From assembly GCF_037975245.1 (NCBI RefSeq), contig NC_092576.1, positions 13,248,611-13,312,610 of the forward strand: a stretch of DNA of 64,000 bases. The letters are read 5' to 3'. The notes under the pieces are model-generated. The model saw only the letters and a list, made by a program, of their open reading frames with translations, did not search any database and was not told where the DNA came from. Made by a program: the position numbers and the translations under genes. Shown here piece by piece: positions 23,809 through 35,470 of the stretch. Origin of the DNA: Apostichopus japonicus (Eukaryota > Echinodermata > Holothuroidea > Aspidochirotida > Stichopodidae). The number at the start of each line of letters is the position of its first letter. Position 1 is the first letter of the stretch.

Positions 23809-26800
23809 TCTGGCGGGAAACCTGTTTCCGTCTTTTGGGAAACTTCATGCTATTTAGACCGTCTCGCGGTTAATAGACGGGTAAGTATTGAAAATGTTAC
23901 CCGCGAGACGCGCTAAGAAGCATCTAACCCAGGTAGTGGAAGTCGTATGAAGTTTGGAGAACGTGTTACCCACCAGACGGGCTAACAATTGAACATGTTA
24001 CCCGCCAGACGGGCTATGTAGCAACTGACCCAGTTAGTGAAAGTCGTCTAAAGTTTCCCGGAAGACGGGAATTTATTTCCCGCCAGACGGGTAAGATGCT
24101 ACATAGCCCGTCTCGCGGGTAACATGTTCAATACTTACCCGCCTGGCGGGAAACCTGTTCCCGTCTTCCGGGAAACTTCATGCTACTTAGACCGTCTCGC
24201 GGTTAACAGACGGGTAAGTTTTGAAAATGTTACCCGCGAGACGCGCTAAGTAGCATCTTCATAGGTAGTGGAAGTCGTATGAAGTTTCGAGAACATATTA
24301 CCCACCAGACGGGCTATGTAGCAACTGACCCAGTTAGTGAAAGTCGTCTAAAGTTTCCCGGAAGACGGGAATTTATTTCCCGCCAGACGGGTAAGATGCT
24401 TCATAGCCCGTCTCGCGGGTAACATGTTCAATACTTACCCGTCTGGCGGGAAACCTGTTCCCGTCTTCCGGGAAACTTCATGCTACTTAGACCGTCTCGC
24501 GGTTAACAGACGGGTAAGTATTGAAAATGTTACCCGCGAGACGCGCTAAGAAGCATCTAACCCAGGTAGTGGAAGTCGTATGAAGTTTGGAGAACGTGTT
24601 ACCCACCAGACGGGCTAACAATTGAACATGTTACCCGCCAGACGGGCTATGTAGCAACTGACCCAGTTAGTGAAAGTCGTCTAAAGTTTCCCGGAAGACG
24701 GGAATTTATTTCCCGCCAGACGGGTAAGATGCTACATAGCCCGTCTCGCGGGTAACATGTTCAATACTTACCCGTCTGGCGGGAAAGTATTCAACATGTT
24801 ACCCGAGAGACGGGCTATGGAGCATCTGACTGACCCAGTTAGTGGAAGTCGTCTAAAGTTTCCCGGAAGACGGGAATTTATTTTCCGCCAGACGGGTAAG
24901 ATGCTTCATAGCCCGTCTCGCGGGTAACATGTTCAATACTTACCTGTTCCCGTCTTCCGGGAAACTTCATGCTACTTAGACCGTCTCGCGGTTAACAGAC
25001 GGGTAAGTATTGAAAATGTTACCCGGGAGACGCGCTAAGTAGCATCTGACATGGAAGTCATGTTACCCACCAGACGGGCTAACAATTGAACATGTTACCC
25101 GCCAGACGGGTTATGTAGCAACTGACCCAGTGAAAGTCGTCTAAAGTTTCCCGGAAGACGGGAATTTATTTCCCGCCAGACGGGTAAGATGCTACATAGC
25201 CCGCTTATAGCCCGTCTCGCGGGTAACATGGTCCCGTCTTCCGGGAAACTTCATGCTACTTAGACCGTCTCGCGGTTAACAGACGGGTAAGTATTGAAAA
25301 TGTTACCCGCGAGACGCGCTAAGTAGCATTTAACCCAGTTAGTGGAAGTCGTATGAAGTTTCGGGAACATGTCACCCACCAGACGGGCAAACAATTGAAC
25401 ATGTTACCCGCCAGACGGGATATGTAGCAACTGACCCAGTTAGTGGAAGTCGTCTAAAGTTTCCCGGAAGACGGGAATTTATTTCCCGCCAGACGGGTAA
25501 GATGCTTCATAACCCGTCTCGCGGGTAACATGTCCAATACTTACCCGTCTGATGGGAAACCTGTTCCCGTCTTCTGGGAAACTTCATGCTACTTAGACCG
25601 TCTCGCGGGTAACAGACGGGTAAGTATTGAAAATGTTACCCGCGAGACGCGCTAAGTAGCATCTGACCCAGTTAGTGGAAGTCGTATGAAGTTTCGGGAA
25701 CATGTTACCCACCAGACGGGCTAACAATTGAACATGTTACCCGCCAGACGGGCTATGTAGCAACTGACCAAGTTAGTGAAAGTCGTCTAAAGTTTCCCGG
25801 AAGACGGGAATTTATTTCCCGCCAGACGGGTAAGATGCTACATAGCCCGTCTCGCGGGTAACATGTTCAATACTTACCCGTCTGGCGGGAAAGTATTCAA
25901 CGGGCTATGTAGCATCTTACCCGTCTGGCGGGAAATAAAATCCCGTCTTCCGGGAAACCATGGAGCATCTGACTGACCCAGTTAGTGGGAGTCGTCTAAA
26001 GTTTCCCGGAAGACGGGAATTTATTTTCCGCCAGACGGGTAAGATGCTTCATAGCCCGTCTCGCGGGTAACATTTTCAATACCGTTTACATTTTACCCGT
26101 CTGGCGGGAAACCTGTTCCCGTCTTCCGGGAAACTTCATGCTACTTAGACCGTCTCGCGGTTAACAGACGGGTAAGTATTGAAAATGTTACCCGCGAGAC
26201 GCGCTAAGTAGCATCTGACATGGAAGTCATGTTACCCACCAGACGGGCTAACAATTGAACATGTTACCCGCCAGACGGGTTATGTAGCAACTGACCCAGT
26301 GAAAGTCGTCTAAATGTTCCCGGAAGACGGGAATTTATTTCCCGCCAGACGGGTAAGATGCTACATAGCCCGCTTATAGCCAGTCTCGCGGGTAACATGT
26401 TCCCGTCTTCCGGGAAACTTCATGCTACTTAGACCGTCTAGCGGGTAGCAGACGGGTAAGTATTGAAAATGTTACCCGCGAGACGCGCTAAGTAGCATCT
26501 AACCCAGTTAGTGGAAGTCGTATGAAGTTTCGGGAACATGTTACCCACCAGACGGGCAAACAATTGAACATGTTACCCGCCAGACGGGATATGTAGCAAC
26601 TGACCCAGTTAGTGGAAGTCGTCTAAAGTTTCCCGGAAGACGGGAATTTATTTCCCGCCAGACGGGTAAGATGCTTCATAGCCCGCCTCGCGGGTAACAT
26701 GTTCAATACTTACCCGTCTGGCGGGAAACCTGTTCCCGTCTTCCGGGAAACTTCATGCTACTTAGACCGTCTCGCGGTTAACAGACGGGTAAGTATTGAA

Positions 26801-29798
26801 AATGTTACCCGCGAGACGCGCTAAGAAGCATCTAACCCAGGTAGTGGAAGTCGTATGAAGTTTGGAGAACATGTTACCCACCAGACGGGCTAACAATTGA
26901 ACATGTTACCCGCCAGACGGGCTATGTAGCAACTGACCCAGTTAGTGAAAGTCGTCTAAAGTTTCCCGGAAGACGGGAATTTATTTCCCGCTATGTAGCA
27001 TCTTACCCGTCTGGCGGGAAATAAAATCCCGTCTTCCGGGAAACTATGGAGCATCTGACTGACCCAGTTAGTGGGAGTCGTCTAAAGTTTCCCGGAAGAC
27101 GGGAATTTATTTTCCGCCAGACGGGTAAGATGCTTCATAGCCCGTCTCGCGGGTAACATGTTCAATACTTACCCGTCTGGCGGGAAACCTGTTCCCGTCT
27201 TCCGGGAAACTTCATGCTACTTAGACCGTCTCGCGGTTAACAGACGGGTAAGTATTGAAAATGTTACCCGCGAGACGCGCTAAGTAGCATCTGACATGGA
27301 AGTCATGTTACCCACCAGACGGGCTAACAATTGAACATGTTACCCGCCAGACGGGCTATGTAGCAACTGACCCAGTTAGTGAAAGTCGTCTAAAGTTTCC
27401 CGGAAGACGGGAATTTATTTCCCGCCAGACGGGTAAGATGCTACATAGCCCGCTTATAGCCCGACTCGCGGGTAACATGTTCCCGTCTTCCGGGAAACTT
27501 CATGCTACTTAGACCGTCTAGCGGGTAACAGACGGGTAAGTATTGAAAATGTTACCCGCGAGACGCGCTAAGTAGCATCTAACCCAGTTAGTGGAAGTCG
27601 TATGAAGTTTCGGGAACATGTTACCCACCAGACGGGCAAACAATTGAACATGTTACCCGCCAGACGGGATATGTAGCAACTGACCCAGTTAGTGGAAGTC
27701 GATTAAAGTTTCCCGGAACTCGGGAATTTATTTCCCGCCAGACGGGTAAGATGCTACATAGCCCGTCTCGCGGGTAACATGTTCAATACTTACCCGCCTG
27801 GCGGGAAACCTGTTCCCGTCTTCCGGGAAACTTCATGCTACTTAGACCGTCTCGCGGTTAACAGACGGGTAAGTATTGAAAATGTTACCCGCGAGACGCG
27901 CTAAGAAGCATCTAACCCAGGTAGTGGAAGTCGTATGAAGTTTGGAGAACATGTTACCCACCAGACGGGCTAACAATTGAACATGTTCCCCGAGAGACGG
28001 GCTATGTAGCAACTGACCCAGTTAGTGAAAGTCGTCTAAAGTTTCCCGGAAGACGGGAATTTATTTCCCGCCAGACGGGTAAGATGCTTCATAACCCGTC
28101 TCGCGGGTAACATGTCCAATACTTACCCTTCTGATGGGAAACCTGTTCCCGTCTTCTGGGAAACTTCATGCTACTTAGACCGTCTCGCGGGTAACAGACG
28201 GGTTAGTATTGAAAATGTTACCCGCGAGACGCGCTAAGTAGCATCTGACCCAGTTAGTGGAAGTCGTATGAAGTTTCGGGAACATGTTACCCGCCAGACG
28301 GGCTATGTAGCAACTGACCCAGTTAGTGAAAGTCGTCTAAAGTTTCCCGAAAGACGGGAATTTATTTCCGCCAGACGGGTAAGATGCTTCATAACCCGTC
28401 TCGCGGGTAACATGTCCAATACTTACCCGTCTGGCGGGAAACCTGTTCCCGTCTTCCGGGAAGCTTCATGCTACTTAGACCGTCTCGCGGGTAACAGACG
28501 GGTAAGTATTGAAAATGTTACCCGCGAGACGCGCTAAGTAGCATCTGACCCAGTTAGTGGAAGTCGTATGAAGTTTCGGGAACATGTTACCCACCAGACG
28601 GGCTAACAATTGAACATGTTACCCGCCAGACGGGCTATGTAGCAACTGACCAAGTTAGTGAAAGTCGTCTAAAGTTTCCCGGAAGACGGGAATTTATTTC
28701 CCGCCAGACGGGTAAGATGCTTCATAGCCCGTCTCGCGGGTAACATGTTCAATACTTACCCGCCTGGCGGGAAACCTGTTCCCGTCTTCTGGGAAACTTC
28801 ATGCTACTTAGACCGTCTCGCGGTTAACAGACGGGTAAGTATTGAAAATGTTACCCGCGAGACGCGCTAAGTAGCATCTGACCCAGTTAGTGGGAAGTCG
28901 TATGAAGTTTCGGGAACATGTTACCCACCAGACGGGCTAACAATTGAACATGTTACCCGAGAGACGGGCTATGTAGCAACTGACCCAGTTAGTGAAAGTC
29001 GTCTAAAGTTTCCCGGAAGACGGGAATTTATTTCCCGCCAGACGGGTAAGATGCTACATAGCCCGTCTCACGGGTAACATGTTCAATACTTACCCGTCTG
29101 GCGGGAAAGTATTCAACATGTTACCCGAGAGACGGGCTATGGAGCATCTGACTGACCTAGTTAGTGGAAGTCGTCTAAAGTTTCCCGGAAGACGGGAATT
29201 TATTTTCCGCCAGACGGGTAGGATGCTTCATAGCCCGTCTCGCGGGTAACATGTTCAATACTTACCCGTCTGGCGGGAAACCTGTTCCCGTCTTCTGGGA
29301 AACTTCATGCTACTTAGACCGTCTCGCGGGTAACAGACGGGTAAGTATTGAAAATGTTACCCGCGAGACGCGCTAAGTAGCATCTAACCCAGTTAGTGGA
29401 AGTCGTATGAAGTTTCGGGAACATGTTACCCACCAGACGGGCAAACAATTGAACATGTTACCCGCCAGACGGGCTAACAATTGAAAATGTTACCCGCGAG
29501 ACGGGCTAAGGATAGCATCTTACTTAGTGGAATTCGTCTGAAGTTTCGTCAACATGTTACCCACCAGACGGGTAAGATGCTACATAGCCCGTCTCGCGGG
29601 TAACATGTTCAATACTTACCCGTCTGGCGGGAAAGTATTGAACATGTTACCCGCGAGACGGGCTATGGAGCAACTGACCCAGTTAGTGAAAGTCGTCTAA
29701 AGTTTCCCGGAAGACGGGAATTTATTTCCCACCAGACGGGTAAGATGCTACATAGCCCGTCTCGCGGGTAACATGTTCAATACTTACCCGTCTGGCGG

Positions 29799-30372
29799 TA
29801 AATTACAGTAAATTACCACAAATTTACCATGGTTTTACCTCGCTTTTACCCCAATTTTACCGCAATTTACCACGGTGTTACCATACTTTTACCGCGCTTT
29901 TACTACACTTTTACCCCAAATTTACCACAGTTTTACCGTTCTTTTACCCCAATTTTACTGTATATTTACCACGCATTTTCCTTAGTTTTGCCTCAATTTA
30001 CCACGCTTTTACCAGTTTACCGTTCTTTTACCCTAGATTGACCACGCTTTTACTACACTTTACCCTAAATTTACCACAGTTTTACCGTTCTTTTACCCCA
30101 ATTTTACCGTATATTAACCAAGCTTTTCCTTAGTTTTACCTCAATTTACCATCTTCTACCACAGTTTTACCGTTCTTTTACCCCAATTTTACCGTATATT
30201 AACCAAGCTTTTCCTTAGTTTTACCTCAATTTACCATCTTTTACCACAGTTTACCGTTCTTTTATCCCAATTTTACCATGATTTTACCGTAGATTTACTA
30301 CGCTTCTACCTTAGGTTTACCTCAGTTTACCATGATTTTACACTAATTGTAGGACAGTTTTACCTCACATTG
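29799..30372. repeat. TTTTACC-type AT-rich minisatellite
   Basis: The word TTTTACC or TTTACC recurs every 8-12 bases. A larger period of about 85 bases is visible between 30073 and 30245, where a block beginning ACCACAGTTTTACCG is repeated. It begins directly at the satellite edge, where the last satellite module changes to GGCGGTAAATTACAG. No coding content. Confidence 0.85.
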
Positions 30373-30686
30373 AGCATGATTTTGACCTAATTTCAATCAG
30401 CATGTACACCATAAATTTCTTTGAATTTCACCCATCAGTGTACTGTATCATAATTTCGCTATATGCCTTTACCCTTATTGTAATGGTTGTATGCCTGTAA
30501 GTCCACAGTTGTAACAGTTTTTAATTCATCAAATCCATGGAGGTTTCACACATAAGAAAACCTTGTTGAATTTCAATCACCCTAGCTGGTATGATTCCTG
30601 ACTCTCTTCTTTTGACTTAATTGGTAGTCCAGATTGGACTTTTGATCTCCTATCGTCCTCAAAGACTTGTTTGAAATGAAGAAAGT
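30373..30686. other. No recognised feature
   Basis: AT-rich single-copy-looking sequence between the first TTTACC minisatellite and the SINE-like insertion. I see no gene or repeat in it. Confidence 0.5.
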
Positions 30687-31017
30687 ACTCTGATTATGAT
30701 GATATGATATGATACACCTCGTATTACGCTTCCACCCGAAGGTGCTTCAGCAGACTAAGGAAATCCTTAGTCGGAAATTATTGAGGTTCCAAGTTTTTGT
30801 GCGTGGAAGGACACCGGCGAATCTCGCCTTCTCTTTTCGAATAGTGCCCTGAAGTAACGAGGCAGGGGTGTGTAGTCCTGCTCCCGGGACCGCAATTTAA
30901 CGTCCCCTCCGAAGGACGTGAGTACCGCTTTCCACGTGTAGCCACTTTCCTACCACGAGAAAGGAGCGGGGTGAAAATTGGTGTCAGTGTCGACACCGAG
31001 GTTTGAACTCTGATTAT
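30687..31017 (-). mobile_element. SINE-like retroposon with 11-bp target duplication
   Basis: ACTCTGATTAT occurs at 30687-30697 and 31007-31017 and brackets about 309 bases. Read on the minus strand, the insert starts TCAAACCTCGGTGTCGACAC and ends in an (ATCAT)-type simple tail, the layout of a retroposed short element. The body holds a short palindrome (GACTAAGGAAATCCTTAGTC at about 30752-30771). The head does not fold as an ordinary tRNA that I can recognise, so the class is open. Confidence 0.6.
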
Positions 31018-31495
31018 AGATACATAGACTTGTCATGTCATTTAATGGACCTGACAGAGAATACCCAAATCTGAGGACACTGATTGGTCAATTTTCGTGT
31101 GCTACAGTGTTGAGGTACAGAAGCTCTGCCTTATGCGTGATAGTTTATATAGTTCTTCTTTTTTTTTTTTTTCATTTTAAAGGCTTTTAGGTTCTCCCTC
31201 ATGATGAAAAGAGAATTAATTGTTGTCTCCTCTCAAATATATCAGGGATTCCATGAAGGCATTCTCTATTTATCTATCCTCTGCTTGTTTTTTAGGAAAA
31301 CAGATGCATACTATAACATATAAGAATAACAGTTTGTCTCTCTTCTTTATTCAACTCATATCCACAGGTAATTTATATTGCCAACATTAAGATATGAGTA
31401 GAACAAAAGGTTTGTCATATCAGTATTGCAAAAATATGGGACAAAATCATGGAAAAATTGCTGTAAATGTACCATCATGTTTCATAGTGTGACCC
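31018..31495. other. No recognised feature
   Basis: AT-rich sequence with a poly-T run near 31159-31172. I see no gene. Confidence 0.5.
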
Positions 31496-32072
31496 ATATA
31501 TGTTGCCGGTACTGTGGTAAAATCATGGTACAATTATGGTAAATTTACCATAGTATAATTGCACCTTATAGTTTTACCCTATTTTTACTGTGGTTAATGA
31601 TGGCACAATCGTAGGAATTTCACCTATGTAGTTTATGTACCATATAAATTTACCCTACTTTTACTCCAGTAATATCATGGTAAAACTACTGTAAATTTAC
31701 CGTAGTAAATGTACCACACTTTTACCCTACTTTTACCGCGGTATAATACCATGGTAAAACTGCGGTAAATTTACCGTAGTAAATGTACCACACTTTTACC
31801 CTACTTTTACCGCGGTAATACCATGGTAAAACTGTGGTAAATTTACCGTAGTAAATGTACCGCACTTTTACCGCGGTAATACCATGGTAAAACTGCGGTA
31901 AATTTACCGCAGTAAATGTACCGCACTTTTACCATACTTTTACCGCGGTAATACCATGGTAAAACTGCGGTAAATGTACCGCGGTTGATTTTACCACAAT
32001 TTTACCACACATTTACCCTATTTACCACACATTTACCATAGTTTACCGCAGTAAAATTAGGGTACATTTTTT
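31496..32072. repeat. GGTAAA/TTTACC palindromic minisatellite
   Basis: A unit of about 72 bases is repeated several times between about 31670 and 31980. It carries the palindromes ACCGCGGT, ACCATGGT and GCGGTAAATTTACCGC. Both GGTAAA and TTTACC occur, so each unit can fold on itself, unlike the left block, which is mostly TTTACC. The right end (ACATTTTTTGCTGGGTA) cuts into the LINE ORF1 remnant. Confidence 0.85.
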
Positions 32073-32073
32073 G

Positions 32074-33083
32074 CTGGGTAGCCCCAACTACTAAGGCTGT
32101 AGTGCAGTCTTCCATTGGCGAGTCAGAATCTGGGCCACTTAATGGCTCTTGGGCCAGTTGACTCGGGGCCTGACTAGTGTCACCGATAGCGGGCGTAGCT
32201 ACCGGTGAACCAGTACAAGCGGCATCCTGTTCCGCATGCCACTCCGCTAGTACCATCTCCGCCGTTTTGTCCAGCTGCGCCTCAGTGGGCAGGCTGGCAG
32301 ACGAGGTGGGACACGAAAGGGGGAACAAATCCTCCACCGGGGCGCTAGTGTCGGACACTGGGGCGATCAATGGAGCATCAGGTGGTACGGTGTCAGAAGC
32401 CGGAACGGGGACCGCTTCAGCCACGCCCGTAGCCACTCTCGCGGCGTATGAGCGGTCTGGCCCGTTTTCCCACACGAGTTACACACGATATCTCCTCTAC
32501 ACTCGGCCAGAGTATGCCCAACCTGTAAACAGCGGCTACACCGCTTGTTCGGGCACAACCTGGCCTCATGCCCTTCCAGCCCAACAAGTGCGAGGCTGGC
32601 CCGGGTATACAATGCGGGCCCTGTGCCCATTAGCCCACAAGGTAGAGGGGATATTGGACTTCAGTTCGATTCTAACTCGTCTAGTCCCGGTCTTGACACC
32701 CTTACAATTAAGGAATTCCGGCTCCTCGTAGCCGGTCACTTTCCCAAAACGCCCCAGTGTCCGCACAACAATCTGTCCGCACAACAACCAGACATGTCCA
32801 GAGGGAGATGGAGGACTGTCACCCACACCGAACTGTCATACGGTGTGACCTTCAGTCCCTCAACTCCCTCCAACACATGGACGCCTCGGACGCGGGCAGC
32901 CTCCGAGGTGAATCTTATATCAAAAACATTCATACCCGGAGACGTTTACGCTGAAGCGCGTCAACCTCTCCAGGGACCTTTAAACCAACAGAACGCAAAC
33001 TGAAAAAAACTTGTCCGGGGACGACCGTAGCCTCCCCCCGAAAAACTCAACAATACGATTTTGCTGTCACGACGAGCCGCCAT
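32074..33083 (-). pseudogene. Frameshifted LINE ORF1 (zinc-knuckle gag-like protein)
   Basis: Read on the minus strand from an ATG at 33083 (MAARRDSKIVLLSF), the coding sequence is spread over several frames. It includes VFDIRFTSEAARVRGV at about 32930, VRTLGRFGKV then GVKTGTRRVRIELKSNIPST at about 32780-32650, and VYPGQPRTCW just before the knuckles. A CCHC knuckle C-x2-C-x4-H-x4-C (CSRCLQVGHTLAEC) follows near 32540. A second knuckle (CNSCGKTGQ) has lost its histidine at or near another frameshift. A Pro/Ala/Ser-rich tail continues to about 32080. The order TGTRxVR, IPS, YPGQPRTC, knuckles is typical of Tx1/L1-like ORF1 proteins. Frameshifts near 32950, 32750, 32570 and 32470 make it a pseudogene. 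It may belong to the same LINE family as the copies in the satellite, but no shared segment proves this. Confidence 0.65.
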
Positions 33084-33320
33084 GACAGCTACGGGTGTGG
33101 CAAGCCACGCACTACGAAAAACAAAACCACGATACAAAGCCAAAACTACGCTAAACAAACTACAAACTATTGACAGGCCAACGTAAAAAAACACAAAGTG
33201 TGTGGTCAATGAAAAGTAGAGAGCAGCCGAAAACACGTCCGCACTCCACGAAAACCAACTACCAACGCATGGACCAGTGACTCGCAAGTCTTTATCTTGG
33301 TAATTCCTCATCAGACTGAT
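33084..33320 (-). mobile_element. Probable 5' UTR of the same LINE remnant
   Basis: GC-richer sequence upstream of the ORF1 ATG, different from the AT-rich flank that starts near 33330. Its assignment to the LINE is inferred from position and base composition. Confidence 0.3.
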
Positions 33321-34246
33321 TTTCCTCAGTTGCCATTCAGCAGAACGACGAAGATTATAGTAACATACTTAGATTAGTAACATTTTTTCCTAAATTATTC
33401 GGAATTATAAATGTAAAGCTCATTAAATGAAGTAGTAATGTGTCATGATTGTTTTTTTTTTCCAATTTAATGTCATGTACCAATACTGCCAATACATACT
33501 ACGGTCGGGGTATTCTTGCAGCTGGAGTATACACCAGCATGTTTTGACACGTGACATTTCTCGCATATATTAAACGCAAAAATATAAGTTCCTATACGAA
33601 CACGGTGAGAAGTACAAGGTAATTTCAACTATTAATTGCGAGGGTTCACTTGGCAGATTTTTGGTACAATGTTGCAATTCTAAAATACAGTTCATTAATT
33701 AAGAAAGTAGTCAGTCTGCAGGCATTGACTTACTTTAGCTCTCAGAAAATATACATTTCAGTTACGTGATTTGTGTATTCCTAGATTACTTAATATAACA
33801 CTTAATCAAGGTATAGTGCGCAGGCTGCACGCATTATATGAAAATCTGAGATATATGGCGTAGTACTCTCGGCTTTCCTGGTAAAGTTTTTCGCTCGAAT
33901 GTAGGATGTTTCCAATTTTAAGTAGTTGGTGGTAATATGTTTATGGTCATTTTGGTCAAGAAATAAGTTCTGTTAACCAATAATAGCCATAGCAAAGAGG
34001 AGGGTCTCGTCTATATTTTGGGTACTTTTTCGGCCTCTCAAATCCCTCCATAACTAGAATTATTCAAAGAAAAAATATACAGCTTGTGAGATATTAATGT
34101 CTACATGCTTTTCTCAATTATATCACTTAAACAGTAGACACCACGTACATGCAACCATGCATGTATCATAAACAGACATACCAGAGGCACAAGACACGGG
34201 TTGTCAGGCTCATACTCAGGAATGTAAACTATTGAGTATTTTATTC
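33321..34246. other. No recognised feature
   Basis: AT-rich intergenic sequence; no gene, RNA gene or clear repeat seen. Confidence 0.5.
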
Positions 34247-34345
34247 AAATCGCAGTCACTTATTATAACCAAAACACTATGAACGGGAATTCTTAATAAA
34301 TCGCAGTCACTTATAACCAAAACACTGTGAACGGGAATTCTTAAT
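34247..34345. repeat. Tandem duplication, 51 and 48 bp
   Basis: AAATCGCAGTCACTTA begins units at 34247 and 34298; both end GGGAATTCTTAAT. The units differ by a 3-base indel and a point change. Confidence 0.85.
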
Positions 34346-34880
34346 AAAGTAACAGAAGAAGTCCTCTAGCAATTTCTGTCTTTAAGAGAACAGACCCTTT
34401 GATAATTGAATAAGCACTTAATTACTGTCAGTGCCATTACAATGGTAACAATGAATGGAGTCAAAGCATGATTATTAAAATGTGAAAATTTATTAGAGTA
34501 GCTGAAAGCTGTCCGCTAAATAGTACAAGCTGCTTGTTTGATAAGTTGCCCGTTTGACCGCTGTTGTGTTACATTGTTGGTATGCTATAGTGTCCCTTTC
34601 ACTATTGTCTGCTGTTAGTGACTGCTGTTGTTGTGTGCTGGTAATGGCTGCTATCTTCTGTCAGGCGTGTAATTGCTCGCTGTTCTGTGAATGAGATGTG
34701 AACTAGCTAGCTATGTGTGTAATATAGTACTACATTGAAGTCGTCTCGCATATGAAACAACGAACGCATAACTTGGCGGGGAATCGTGGTTGTTCACGAG
34801 GTAATGTGAAGGGGAAATGTATGTATTTCGTAAACGTCGTGCGCTCATTACTTAATAATGGGTCAAACTGTTTTTTGTTG
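34346..34880. other. No recognised feature
   Basis: Intergenic sequence, T- and TG-rich around 34540-34670; no gene seen. Confidence 0.5.
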
Positions 34881-35141
34881 TTGCAATAACTTGTGAAACT
34901 ACCATAGACAGGGTCCGACATGGTTGATATTTGTGGACCAGTTGTGAATGGGGTAAAGGATTGTTTCCAAACATAACAGTCATGTGATCCAAGGTCAACA
35001 AAGGTCAATTAGGGGTCAAAAACTAGTAGTTTTGCAATAACTTGAGAACCAAATGTCTATCAAGGTTGGGAGTTACGCTATTGTAATACAATAGTCGACC
35101 TGCATTTGGGTGACCTTTGACCTCAGCTTGACCTCCAGTGA
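34881..35141. repeat. Second copy of the AGGTCA-rich dispersed repeat
   Basis: Matches the phrases at 2121-2310, including CAGGGTCCGACATGGTTGAT and AAGGTCAACAAAGGTCAATT. The right part (35100-35141) carries half-sites in the opposite orientation, including a perfect TGACCTTTGACCT. Confidence 0.65.
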
Positions 35142-35274
35142 CCTGTATTAGCTTCTTTCAAGTTGATTCTTTGAAGTTTCGTGGGCATATTCTAATCTAA
35201 ACTGTCCATAAGTTGACTCCTCTGCAACCTTAATGTGTGAAGTTATTAGAGATCAAGGTTTGGTTTGGTTTTGT

Positions 35275-35470
35275 AATACTTGGTATGTGGATTCATAACG
35301 TTGAGTACAATAACCCTATTGCTTTTTATGGAGGTTGTATAACCACGTACAGTAGACTGACCTGTGTTATCATGCCATAGTGTTATTGTAACAGCTAGTT
35401 CTGGTTATACTAACAAGCAGAAGTCTAGTGCATTGAAGTCATCGAAACCTCAATGCGTTTTGCATTCTGG
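35275..35470. repeat. Dispersed repeat B, copy 1
   Basis: About 195 bases shared with 43173-43373, including ACCACGTACAGTAGACTGAC and the phrase AGAAGTCTAGTGCATTGAAG. It lies next to the AGGTCA-rich repeat and may be part of the same larger element. Confidence 0.7.

Larger units (their letters stand above)
2545..29798. repeat. 27-kb palindrome-rich satellite array
   Basis: Apart from two LINE insertions, this whole interval is a tandem satellite. The repeating period is about 315-340 bases, for example from one GCTATGTAGCAACTGACC at 11541 to the next at 11871. Each monomer contains two related halves marked by GACCCAGTTAGTG. The building block is a 13-bp module CCCG-N5-CGGG with N5 of the form TCTNN or its complement NNAGA: CCCGTCTGGCGGG, CCCGTCTCGCGGG, CCCGTCTTCCGGG and their reverse complements. 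Modules are joined by spacers containing AACATGTT and AAGTATTGAA or their complements, so much of each monomer can fold back on itself. The array is far richer in CpG than its AT-rich flanks. The left edge is at GGTAACATGTTC; the right edge passes into TTTACC repeats. Open frames within it are chance frames. Position in the chromosome and function are unknown. Confidence 0.95.

Noticed and set aside
28268-28537. Open frame of 89 codons in the satellite
   Set aside because: It only spans satellite monomers, repeats their words as residues and has no codon or domain signal; the same is true of other frames in 2545-29798.
2545-29798. Possible CRISPR array or other prokaryotic repeat system
   Set aside because: Repeats are not separated by unique spacers, the modules are inverted as well as direct, and the surrounding genes have introns, so the sequence is eukaryotic satellite.
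2545-29798. CENP-B box or telomere repeat in the satellite
   Set aside because: I looked for TTCG-N4-A-N2-CGGG and for TTAGGG arrays and saw neither, so a centromere or telomere role is not supported by motifs.
32177-33003. Plus-strand frames opposite the LINE ORF1
   Set aside because: They are shadows of the minus-strand ORF1 remnant, which carries the recognisable zinc-knuckle motifs.
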